DNA of 64,000 nucleotides from Buchnera aphidicola (Periphyllus acericola) (GTDB lineage: Bacteria; Pseudomonadota; Gammaproteobacteria; Enterobacterales; Enterobacteriaceae), in NCBI RefSeq assembly GCF_964019855.1, contig NZ_OZ026466.1, positions 372,001 through 436,000 on the forward strand. The letters run 5' to 3'. Made by a program: the position numbers and the translations under genes. Numbering within the stretch: the first letter of the stretch is position 1; every line of letters starts with the position of its first letter. The notes under the pieces were generated by a model that was given only the letters and a program-made list of their open reading frames with translations, searched no databases and was not told where the DNA came from. Below, one piece after another: positions 53,388 to 61,221 of this stretch.

Positions 53388-55850
53388 TTATAAAATAGAA
53401 TTTAATAAATCAGAAAATACTCCGGAAGCCGTTACTTGTTTTCCAGCTCCGTATCCTCTAATTACTAATGGTATTGGTTGGTAGTATTTACTATAAAATA
53501 TAAACGCATTTTCTCCATTTTTTATTTTGTATAAAGGATTTTTTTTATCAATTTCAGAAAGTTTAACTTTACAATTTCCATTTTTATTAATTGTTCCAAT
53601 AAATCTTATTCTTTTTTTATTTTTTTTTGATTGAGATATTTTTTTAGAAAAATATTGATCTAATTTTTTTATTTTTTTTAAAAATTTTTCTACATTAATA
53701 TTATTTTTGAATGATCTTGGTAATATTTTTTTTATTTTAATGTCTTTTAACTCTAAATTATATCCCATTTCTCTTGCTATTATTAACAATTTTCTTGCTA
53801 CATCTAATCCAGATAAATCTTCTCTTGGATCTGGTTCAGTTAGTCCTTTTTCTTTAGCTTGTTGTACAGCTTTTGAAAATAAAATTCCTTTATCTAATTT
53901 TCCGAAAATAAAAGATAATGATCCAGAAAGTATTCCTTGAAATTTTAATAATTTATCACCTGTCTGTTTTAAATTTTTTATAGTTTGTATAATTGGAAGT
54001 CCACCTCCAACATTTGTTTCGTATAAAAACTTTTTATTATGTTTATAAGATAAATTACGTATTTTTTTATAATTTTTAATACTTCCAGTATTAAATTTTT
54101 TATTTGCTGTAATTAAATGAAATCCATTTTTTATATATTTAAAATATTTATAAGAGATTTCTTTACTAGATGTACAATCAATAATAATAGGGTTTACATA
54201 ACATTTTTTTTTAATTATTTGATTAATTTTTTGAATAAGTTTTTCTTTATTTTGAAATTTATTTTTTATTTTTTTGAATTTTTCTTTCCAATTTTTTATA
54301 TTAATTCCATTTTCTTTAAATAATATTTTATTTGAATTAGATATTAAACAAATTTTAATAATAATATTTTTTTTTTTTAATGATTTTTTTTCTTGAATAA
54401 TTTGTTTTAATAAAGTTTTTCCTATACCTCCGATTCCTAATAAAAATATTTCAATTAGATTATTTTTATTTAAAACTATTTTATGTATTAGTTTTATTCC
54501 TGAATTTTTATTTTTAGATTTTATAATAAAAGATATAGAATTTTTTGATGTATTTTTAATTGTGTTAATTATTTGAATTTGAGAATTTTTAAAAATTTTA
54601 TTTATTTTATGAATTAAATCTTTTTTTTTGATAACATTTTTTTTAACTAAAGAAATAATAGATAATTTTTTTATAATTTTTATTTTTTTTATATTTTTTT
54701 TAGAGTTTTTATATATTTTTTTTAAAATTTTATTAGTATTTTTGAAATGTTTTTTTTCTATATAAAAATTTATATAATTGAAATTTATAGAATTTGAAAA
54801 CAATATTATAGAAATATATTTTTTTCTAATAGAATTTAATAATTTTTTTTGTATTTTATGTATTATTTGGTTATTATTAATTTTAATGCAACACATGTAT
54901 ATATTATCTATATATGTTATACTAAAATTATACTTATTTTTTTTTATTTTATTTTTTTTATATATTTTTGTTCCATAAAAATTTTTATTGAATGTATTTT
55001 TTATATAACAAGGAATTTTAAATTTTTTTAATGGATAAATTGATTTTGGATGAAGTACTTTTGCTCCTAAATTAGAGAGTTCTATAATATTTTTATATGT
55101 CATATTTTTTAATGTTTTTGCTTGATCTACTATTTTTGGATCACATGTAAGTACTCCATTTACATCAGTCCATATTTCACAAATATCTGCTCGTAAACAA
55201 GCAGAAAGTATTGCTGCTGAATAATCTGATCCGTTTCTTCCTAATAACACTAGTTCTTTTTTTTTATTTCCCGCAATAAATCCAGGCATTAAAATTATTG
55301 ATTGATTTGAAATTTTTATTTTTTGTATTTTTTTTATTGATTGATTAATATCTACATATGAATCTAATATATTTCCTTTAGATAATATTTTTTTTACTGG
55401 ATTTATTAGAATAATCTTATTTTTTTTAGAATGTAGTATATGCATCATAATATATGTTGATAATATTTCTCCTTTTGAAATTATTTGTGAAAAAATTTTT
55501 TTTGGACATTTTTTTAAAAGATATATTATTTTAGAATATTTTTTTAAAAATTTTATTTCTTTATTTATTATTTTATATAAATCTTTAAAAGAAATATTTT
55601 TATTTTTATTTGATATTTTTGTTATTATTTTTAAAAATTTATTTTTTATTTTTAAAATAATTTTTTTATATTTTTTTTTTTTTTTAGCGTATTTGATTAA
55701 TTTTTCTAAATTGTTAGTTATTTTTGCAGGTGCAGATAAAACTACTGCTACTTGGTTTTTTTTAGATTCTTCTTGAATTATTTCCGATACTGATAATATT
55801 CTTTTTGCATCAGCTAATGATGTTCCTCCAAATTTCAAGATTTTAATCAT
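53388..55850 (-). CDS. thrA: ThrA, bifunctional aspartokinase I-homoserine dehydrogenase I
   Basis: Commits aspartate to threonine and makes homoserine. 820 residues, the E. coli length. The kinase domain has KFGGTSLADAKR and LGRNGSDYSAAILSACLRAD near 205; the dehydrogenase domain has the NAD(P) loop LLGIGGIGKTLL near 468 and DLSGLDVARKLLIIARE near 690. The ACT regulatory region (about 310-455) is strongly diverged: the E. coli words TQSSSEYSIS and QGSSERSIS are gone. AGGAG lies ten bases before the ATG. No thrL-type leader or attenuator is visible upstream. A run of 15 T lies at 55671-55685. Confidence 0.97.
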   Translation of the reverse strand: MIKILKFGGTSLADAKRILSVSEIIQEESKKNQVAVVLSAPAKITNNLEKLIKYAKKKKKYKKIILKIKNKFLKIITKISNKNKNISFKDLYKIINKEIKFLKKYSKIIYLLKKCPKKIFSQIISKGEILSTYIMMHILHSKKNKIILINPVKKILSKGNILDSYVDINQSIKKIQKIKISNQSIILMPGFIAGNKKKELVLLGRNGSDYSAAILSACLRADICEIWTDVNGVLTCDPKIVDQAKTLKNMTYKNIIELSNLGAKVLHPKSIYPLKKFKIPCYIKNTFNKNFYGTKIYKKNKIKKNKYNFSITYIDNIYMCCIKINNNQIIHKIQKKLLNSIRKKYISIILFSNSINFNYINFYIEKKHFKNTNKILKKIYKNSKKNIKKIKIIKKLSIISLVKKNVIKKKDLIHKINKIFKNSQIQIINTIKNTSKNSISFIIKSKNKNSGIKLIHKIVLNKNNLIEIFLLGIGGIGKTLLKQIIQEKKSLKKKNIIIKICLISNSNKILFKENGINIKNWKEKFKKIKNKFQNKEKLIQKINQIIKKKCYVNPIIIDCTSSKEISYKYFKYIKNGFHLITANKKFNTGSIKNYKKIRNLSYKHNKKFLYETNVGGGLPIIQTIKNLKQTGDKLLKFQGILSGSLSFIFGKLDKGILFSKAVQQAKEKGLTEPDPREDLSGLDVARKLLIIAREMGYNLELKDIKIKKILPRSFKNNINVEKFLKKIKKLDQYFSKKISQSKKNKKRIRFIGTINKNGNCKVKLSEIDKKNPLYKIKNGENAFIFYSKYYQPIPLVIRGYGAGKQVTASGVFSDLLNSIL
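55671..55685. repeat. Run of 15 T (A15 in mRNA) inside thrA
   Basis: Fifteen T on the plus strand, read as A15 in the thrA message, encode Lys5 near residue 57. A likely transcriptional slippage site in a pathway-controlling enzyme. Confidence 0.9.
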
Positions 55851-56306
55851 TTTTAAATATTCTCCTATTTTTATTTAAATAAAAATTTTTTAATTTATTT
55901 GTGATATATTTTGAAATATCTAAATTTAATATATATTATATAAAAAAAATAAAAAAAAAAAGAACGTTAACTTTATATTGTTAAATTAATTTTAATTTTT
56001 TTTTTAAATTATATTTTTTTTTTTAAAAAATTTATTTTTTTTAAAAAATTTTTTATAAAAAATAAAAAAATATTTTAAAATAATAATGATATTTTTTAAA
56101 AAATATTTTAATATTTTTATATAAATATTTTTATTTTAATATTTTTTAATATTATAACTCATGGAGTTAATAGATTTTTTTATATTAAAATTTTTTTTAA
56201 AAATTTTTAAAAAATTTAAATTTTTTTAATGAAATATTTATTTATATATTTTTATATTTATTTTTTTATAATTTAATTTTTTATGAGATATAAATAAATT
56301 ATATTT
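55851..56306. other. Spacer between panC and thrA, no gene
   Basis: 456 bases of A/T-rich sequence, upstream of thrA and downstream of panC (both minus). It must hold the thr promoter. From memory, some Buchnera have hpt here; I see no phosphoribosyltransferase motif. A thr leader peptide rich in Thr and Ile codons with paired hairpins was sought and not found. Confidence 0.55.
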
Positions 56307-57158
56307 TTATTTTTTTTTTATATTTACTTTAATGTTATCAATTAATCTTATTTTTTCTATAAATACACTAATTAATATAATAGCTTTTTTACTTTTTTTA
56401 CCAATTTTTTTTAAATTTTTTGAATCTCTAATTTTTAAAGATTCAACATTTATTTTTTTTTTAATAAATTTTTTTAATATATTTTTTTTAATTTTTTTAA
56501 TATTTTTATAATCTTGAAATATAATTTTTTTTTTAAATTGCAAAAGATATTTATAAATATATTTTGCGATATTTTTATTCTTTGAATTTAATAAATTATT
56601 TCTAGAACTTATGGCTAATCCATTTTTATTTCTTTTTGTTGGAATAGATATAATTTTTATATTATAGTTTAGTTCTTTAACAAGTGTTTTTATTATATAT
56701 AATTGTTGAAAATCTTTTTCTCCGAAAATTGCATATTTTGGTTTAATAAGATTAAATAATTTACATATGATTGTTGATACTCCATTTAAATATTTTGGTC
56801 TATTTATATTTTCTAAAATTGTTGATGTTTTTTTTACAGAAACTATAGTATGTTTATATAATCCGTTTGGAAACATTTCTTTTTGATTAGGAATAAATAC
56901 GATATTAACTTTGTTTTTTTTTAATTTTTTCAGATCTTTTTTTATTGTTTTTGGATAATTTAAATAATCCTTTAATGAATTAAATTGAAGTTTATTAATA
57001 AATATACTTACAATTGTAATTTTTGAAAGTAAATTTGATTGTTTTATAAGTTCAAGGTGTCCATTATGTATATTTCCCATTGTTGGAATTAATGTACTAT
57101 TATTTTTTATTTTTTTTATTATTTTTATTAATTTTTTTATTTTTTTTATTATTTTCAT
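56307..57158 (-). CDS. panC: PanC, pantothenate synthetase
   Basis: Joins pantoate and beta-alanine using ATP to make pantothenate. From the ATG at 57158 the protein has 283 residues, exactly the E. coli length; a TTG at 57203 would add 15 residues without homology. HIGH-like loop PTMGNIHNGH near residue 30, GEKDFQQL near 150 and GLAISSRN near 184 are intact. The pantoate-site motif NPxQF reads NKLQF, with Lys for the conserved Pro. The adjacent panB is broken. Confidence 0.92.
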   Translation of the reverse strand: MKIIKKIKKLIKIIKKIKNNSTLIPTMGNIHNGHLELIKQSNLLSKITIVSIFINKLQFNSLKDYLNYPKTIKKDLKKLKKNKVNIVFIPNQKEMFPNGLYKHTIVSVKKTSTILENINRPKYLNGVSTIICKLFNLIKPKYAIFGEKDFQQLYIIKTLVKELNYNIKIISIPTKRNKNGLAISSRNNLLNSKNKNIAKYIYKYLLQFKKKIIFQDYKNIKKIKKNILKKFIKKKINVESLKIRDSKNLKKIGKKSKKAIILISVFIEKIRLIDNIKVNIKKK

Positions 57159-57269
57159 ATTTTTTTTAAAAAAATTTGTGTTTTTTAGAAGGAAATTTTT
57201 CAAGTTCTACTTTTTAAATATAATTTTTAGTTGCTTATATTAAAGATATATTTTTTTTTAAAAAAATTT

Positions 57270-57924
57270 TTACAAATTTATGTTTTTTTTTATAATACCT
57301 AACATATCATGCATTACTAATATTTGTCCATCTGTGTAAGGACTAGATCCAATTCCTATTACTGGTATTTTTGATTTTTTAGTAACTTTTTTTGCTAAAT
57401 TATTTGGAACACATTCTAAAAGAATCATATTTGTTCCTGATTTTTCTAAAATTAATGATTTTTAATAAATTTTTTTGAATCTATTTTTGATTTTCTTTGA
57501 ATTTTATATTCTTTTTCTTTATTTATATTTTTAGGTTTTAATCCAATATGACAATATTTTAAAATAGATTTTTTAGCTAAATGTTTTATTATTTTTTTTT
57601 CCATGATCTTCCTTCTATTTTAATCATATTTGCTCTAGATTAAATTATTGAACATGCATTTTTTAGAGTTTGTTTTTTTATTCATAAATGTCATAAATGA
57701 TAAATCTGAAATAATAAATTTGTTTTTAGATCCTTTTATACGGTTTTTGTATGATATTTTATATTTTTTTAATTTTACTTCTAAAGTAGATTTTTTTCCT
57801 TGAATAACCACTCCAAGAGAATCACCTAATAATAGAATTGGAGTTCCTGATTCTGAAAAATAATTTTGAAAAACTAAAATCATAAGCAGTAATTGTTGAA
57901 AATTTATGTTTTTTTAATTTCCAT
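57270..57924 (-). pseudogene. panB: Broken panB, ketopantoate hydroxymethyltransferase
   Basis: Fragments in several frames spell PanB in order: [66 protein letters not shown] and [12 protein letters not shown]. Frame changes fall in homopolymers: T7 at 57909-57915, A5 at 57856-57860, T7 at 57673-57679 and T5 at 57459-57463. There is also an in-frame TAA at 57640-57642 and an early stop at 57270-57272, about 50 residues before the usual end. The longest surviving open stretch is 57635-57883. Decay looks recent because the protein sequence is still readable. Confidence 0.93.
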
Positions 57925-58040
57925 TTATATATTTATATATATTAATTTTTTTTATTTTTTTTTTTTTTTTTTATTTTATTTTTTAAAATTTTTTTAATTT
58001 TATAAAAAATTTTTATATAAATTTTTTTTTATTTTGAAAA

Positions 58041-59222
58041 TTATATTATTTTTTTAAAAATTTTATTTTTTTCAATTTTTTTTTTTATAATATAAATATT
58101 GTATGCTTCAAAAAATTTTTTGTTTTTTTTTATTTTTTTTGGAATATTTTTTGAATTATATGTAATAAAATTTATTACTTTCCAAATTTCTTTTATTGAA
58201 TAAATTATTTGTTTTGGAATTGATAATATAAAAGAAGCTTTTTTTAAGATTAATTTGAGAGAAATATTTGAAGCATCTTTATAGTTTATTTTTTTATTAT
58301 TTTTAATTTTTATAGTATTTATAAAATATGGGTACCATAGTATTGCTGACCATAAAAATTCTGGATGTATTTTTTTTTTTTTTTTATATCTTTTATCATT
58401 TTCTTTTAAAACATTTATTAATAAAGAATTAATTAAAATATTAATATTTTTATTATAATGTAATAAAGGAAATGAAAAAATAATTTTTAATAAACAAAAT
58501 TTTTTCAATTTTTTATATGCCTGATATCCAAAACCTGTTTGTAATAATTTATTTAATTCATTATATAATCTTGCTGAAGGAACATGAGAAATTAATTTTG
58601 CAAGTTTTGGAATGGCTTTTGCTGTATTTTTTTCTATTTTCATTCTTAATTGTACTGAAAATCTAATTACTCTTAACATTCTTACAGGATCTTCTCTGTA
58701 TCTAGTTTCAGGATCTCCAATTAATCTAATAATTTTTTTTTTTATATCTTTAATACCTCCTACATAATCTCGAATACTTAAATCGATAACATTAAAATAT
58801 AAAGTATTAATAGTTAAATCTCTTCTTTCTGCATCTTCTTCTATTTGTCCAAATATGTTATCACGTAAAAGCATTCCTAAATTTGTTTTTTTTTTATGTA
58901 TTTTATTTATATTTTTTTTATCATGATTATGTCCTCTAAAAGTAGATACTTCAATTGTTTCTTTTTTAAACATTATATGTGCTATTTGAAATCTTCTTCC
59001 AATAAGTCTACAGTTTTTAAATAATTTTTGTATTTCAAATGGTGTTGCATTAGTAGCTAAGTCAAAATCTTTTGGTGTTTTTCCTATAATAAGATCTCTA
59101 ACTCCACCTCCTACAAGATATGCTTGATAACCTGATTTATGTAATCTAAATAAAATTTTAATTGCGTTTTTACTAATTTTTTTTCTAGATATGTTATGGT
59201 TTTTTTTATAAATTATTATCAT
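58041..59222 (-). CDS. pcnB: PcnB, poly(A) polymerase I
   Basis: Adds poly(A) tails that mark RNA for decay. 393 residues; E. coli has 465, and the missing part is the basic C-terminal tail. The nucleotidyltransferase core is intact: LVGGGVRDLIIGKTPKDFDLATNAT near residue 35, EEDAERRDLTINTLY near 130 and RYREDPVRMLRVIRF near 173. It fits PcnB better than the CCA-adding enzyme (GRRFQIAHIMF, LLRDNIFGQIEEDA). A run of 16 T at 58370-58385 encodes Lys5. In E. coli folK lies between panB and pcnB; it is absent. Confidence 0.93.
   Translation of the reverse strand: MIIIYKKNHNISRKKISKNAIKILFRLHKSGYQAYLVGGGVRDLIIGKTPKDFDLATNATPFEIQKLFKNCRLIGRRFQIAHIMFKKETIEVSTFRGHNHDKKNINKIHKKKTNLGMLLRDNIFGQIEEDAERRDLTINTLYFNVIDLSIRDYVGGIKDIKKKIIRLIGDPETRYREDPVRMLRVIRFSVQLRMKIEKNTAKAIPKLAKLISHVPSARLYNELNKLLQTGFGYQAYKKLKKFCLLKIIFSFPLLHYNKNINILINSLLINVLKENDKRYKKKKKIHPEFLWSAILWYPYFINTIKIKNNKKINYKDASNISLKLILKKASFILSIPKQIIYSIKEIWKVINFITYNSKNIPKKIKKNKKFFEAYNIYIIKKKIEKNKIFKKII
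58370..58385. repeat. Run of 16 T (A16 in mRNA) inside pcnB
   Basis: The longest homopolymer inside an intact reading frame in this window. It gives Lys5 plus the first base of an Ile codon. A strong candidate for transcriptional slippage. Confidence 0.9.
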
Positions 59223-59345
59223 ATGATTTATTTACAGTAAAAGTATTTGTTTTATTAAGTAAATATTTATATATTTTGTTAATATTTTTAAATCAATTAA
59301 AAATATAAAACGTTACAATTTTTTATATTTTAAAAATTTATGAAC

Positions 59346-59381
59346 GATAGTGAAGTGGATAATTATATCTTTTTCACTATC
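59346..59381 (-). terminator. Hairpin downstream of dksA
   Basis: GATAGTGAA at 59346-59354 pairs perfectly with TTCACTATC at 59373-59381. Inside the loop a shorter GATA/TATC pairing is possible. It starts 15 bases after the dksA stop and separates dksA from pcnB on the same strand. No strong U-run follows on the minus strand, so it may be a stability element. Confidence 0.55.
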
Positions 59382-59396
59382 TTATTTTTTTAAAAT

Positions 59397-59849
59397 TTAT
59401 CCGAGCATTTGCTTATTTCTTATTTCTTCTAATGTTTGACAATCTATACATAAATGAGCAGTAGGTCTTGCTTCTAATCTTTTAATACCTATTTTTACTC
59501 CACAAGTAGAACAGTATCCAAAATTTTTATTTTGAATTTTTTTTAAAGTCATATTAATTTTTTTTATTAATTTATTTTCTCTATCTCTTTTTCTTAATTC
59601 TAAACTAAATTCTTCTTCTTGAACTGCTCGATCAATAGGATCAGGAAAATTAGCAGACTTTTTTGACATATAATATAAATCTTTTTTATTTTTATTTAAT
59701 TGTTTTTTCCATGTTTCAAGAATTTTCTTGAAGTGTGAAGTTTGATTTTCATTCATATATTTTTCATTTTTTTTTTTTATATATGAACATACGCCTGCAA
59801 TAGAAAGAATGCTTAAAGAAGTTTTTTTTTTATCTTTACTTTTATACAT
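59397..59849 (-). CDS. dksA: DksA, RNA polymerase-binding transcription factor
   Basis: Binds the RNA polymerase secondary channel and modulates rRNA and biosynthesis promoters with ppGpp. 150 residues from the ATG at 59849 (E. coli 151), with GAGGAAA upstream; the ATG at 59867 would add six unaligned residues. Conserved: [30 protein letters not shown] and the zinc finger CSTC...CIDC. Well conserved compared with its neighbours. Confidence 0.96.
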   Translation of the reverse strand: MYKSKDKKKTSLSILSIAGVCSYIKKKNEKYMNENQTSHFKKILETWKKQLNKNKKDLYYMSKKSANFPDPIDRAVQEEEFSLELRKRDRENKLIKKINMTLKKIQNKNFGYCSTCGVKIGIKRLEARPTAHLCIDCQTLEEIRNKQMLG

Positions 59850-59869
59850 AATATTTTTCCTCAACATAG

Positions 59870-59889
59870 TTTTTTTTTTTTTTTTTTTT
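59870..59889. repeat. Run of 20 T upstream of dksA
   Basis: The longest single-base run seen in the window, about 20 bases upstream of the dksA start and probably in its promoter or 5' leader. On the message it would be A20 just before the ribosome-binding site. Confidence 0.85.
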
Positions 59890-60124
59890 ATAGAAATAAA
59901 AAAAAATAAAAAAAACTATATCAGTATATAGATTTTATAATATACATGAGATGTTCATAATATGAAATTAAATATTTTTTTGAGTATTTTGTATTTTTTA
60001 TTTCTTTTTTAAAACAAATTATTTTAATAGTATTTTTTTTTTCATTTATAATATATAAAATTTTTAATTTAAATAATATTAAATAGAAAGTATTAAAATA
60101 TTTATAATAGAATGGTTGAAAAAT

Positions 60125-60904
60125 ATGATTAAATTAGCTTTAGGTGTAGAATATGATGGTAGTAAATATTATGGATGGGAAAGTCAAATTAAAGGTTATT
60201 CTATTAAAGAAAAGTTAGAATCTGCAATATCTAAAATAGCAAATCATAAAATTTCAGTAATATGTGCAGGAAGAACCGATTCTGGAGTACATGCATATAA
60301 TCAAGTAATACATTTTGAAACTTATACTTATAGAAAAGATTTTACATGGTTAATTGGTGTAAATAGTTTATTACCTAAAGATATTTCTATAAAATGGATT
60401 AAAAATGTTTTACAAGATTTTCATGCTCGATATTCTGCGATTTCAAGAAGTTATCGTTATATTATATATAATAATTTTATAAGATCATCTTTGTTAAGAA
60501 ATAGAGTAAATAATATTTTTTTTAATTTAAATGTAAAAAAGATGAATCGTGCAAGTAAATTTTTATTAGGAGAAAATGATTTTTCTTCTTTTAGAGCATC
60601 TAAATGTCAATCTTATAGTTCTTGGAGAAATATTTTTAAGATTAAAGTATATAAAAGAAATGATTTTTTTATAATAATTGATATTACTGCAAATTCTTTT
60701 TTATATAAAATGGTTAGAAATATTGTTGGGTGTTTAATTGAAATAGGTAGAAATAAAAAAAATGAACTATGGCTTTTAAAGGTTTTGCATTTGAAAAATA
60801 GAATTTTTTCTGGACCTACAGCTTTAGCAAATGGTTTGTATTTATTATCTGTAGAATATCCAAAGCGTTTTAAAATATTTAATAGAAATTTAAATTATTT
60901 TTAA
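60125..60904 (+). CDS. truA: TruA, tRNA pseudouridine(38-40) synthase
   Basis: Makes pseudouridine at positions 38-40 of tRNA anticodon stems. About 259 residues (E. coli 270). The catalytic Asp is in CAGRTDSGVHAY near residue 50; EYDGSKYYGW, FHARYSA and MVRNIVGCL are conserved. I use the ATG at 60125; a TTG at 60116 would add three residues and neither has a clear ribosome-binding site. It follows dksA divergently. Confidence 0.96.
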   Translation: MIKLALGVEYDGSKYYGWESQIKGYSIKEKLESAISKIANHKISVICAGRTDSGVHAYNQVIHFETYTYRKDFTWLIGVNSLLPKDISIKWIKNVLQDFHARYSAISRSYRYIIYNNFIRSSLLRNRVNNIFFNLNVKKMNRASKFLLGENDFSSFRASKCQSYSSWRNIFKIKVYKRNDFFIIIDITANSFLYKMVRNIVGCLIEIGRNKKNELWLLKVLHLKNRIFSGPTALANGLYLLSVEYPKRFKIFNRNLNYF

Positions 60905-61221
60905 TTTTTTTATTTATATAAATATTCATTATAAAAAATAAAATATTATATTTTTTGTTTTTAAGTTAAACATTTTTTATATTTTTAATAATTAAAATTT
61001 TAAATTTTTTAGTTATATTTAATAAAATAGATTTATTTATATAGAATACAATTTTTTCTATTTTTTAATATTTTTTATAAATTTTTTAAAATTAATATAT
61101 ATTTATTATTTTTAAAGGATATAAATTAATATATTTATTTTTATATATTTAATTAATTTTATAAATTAATAATAATAATTTTTAGTATTTTTATTTAACA
61201 TTTTAATAAAAGAGAAGAAAT
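60905..61221. other. Spacer between truA and secA, no gene
   Basis: 317 bases of A/T sequence. From memory Buchnera APS has mrcB between truA and secA; nothing resembling a penicillin-binding protein remains. It presumably holds the secA promoter. GAGAAGAAAT precedes the secA ATG. In E. coli secM controls secA translation; no secM frame is visible. Confidence 0.55.

Noticed and set aside
55851-56306. Possible thr leader peptide and attenuator upstream of thrA
   Set aside because: No short frame rich in Thr and Ile codons and no terminator-antiterminator hairpin pair could be found.
57635-57883. An 82-codon frame that could be called a small protein
   Set aside because: It is one open piece of the broken panB, joined out of frame to further PanB fragments on both sides.
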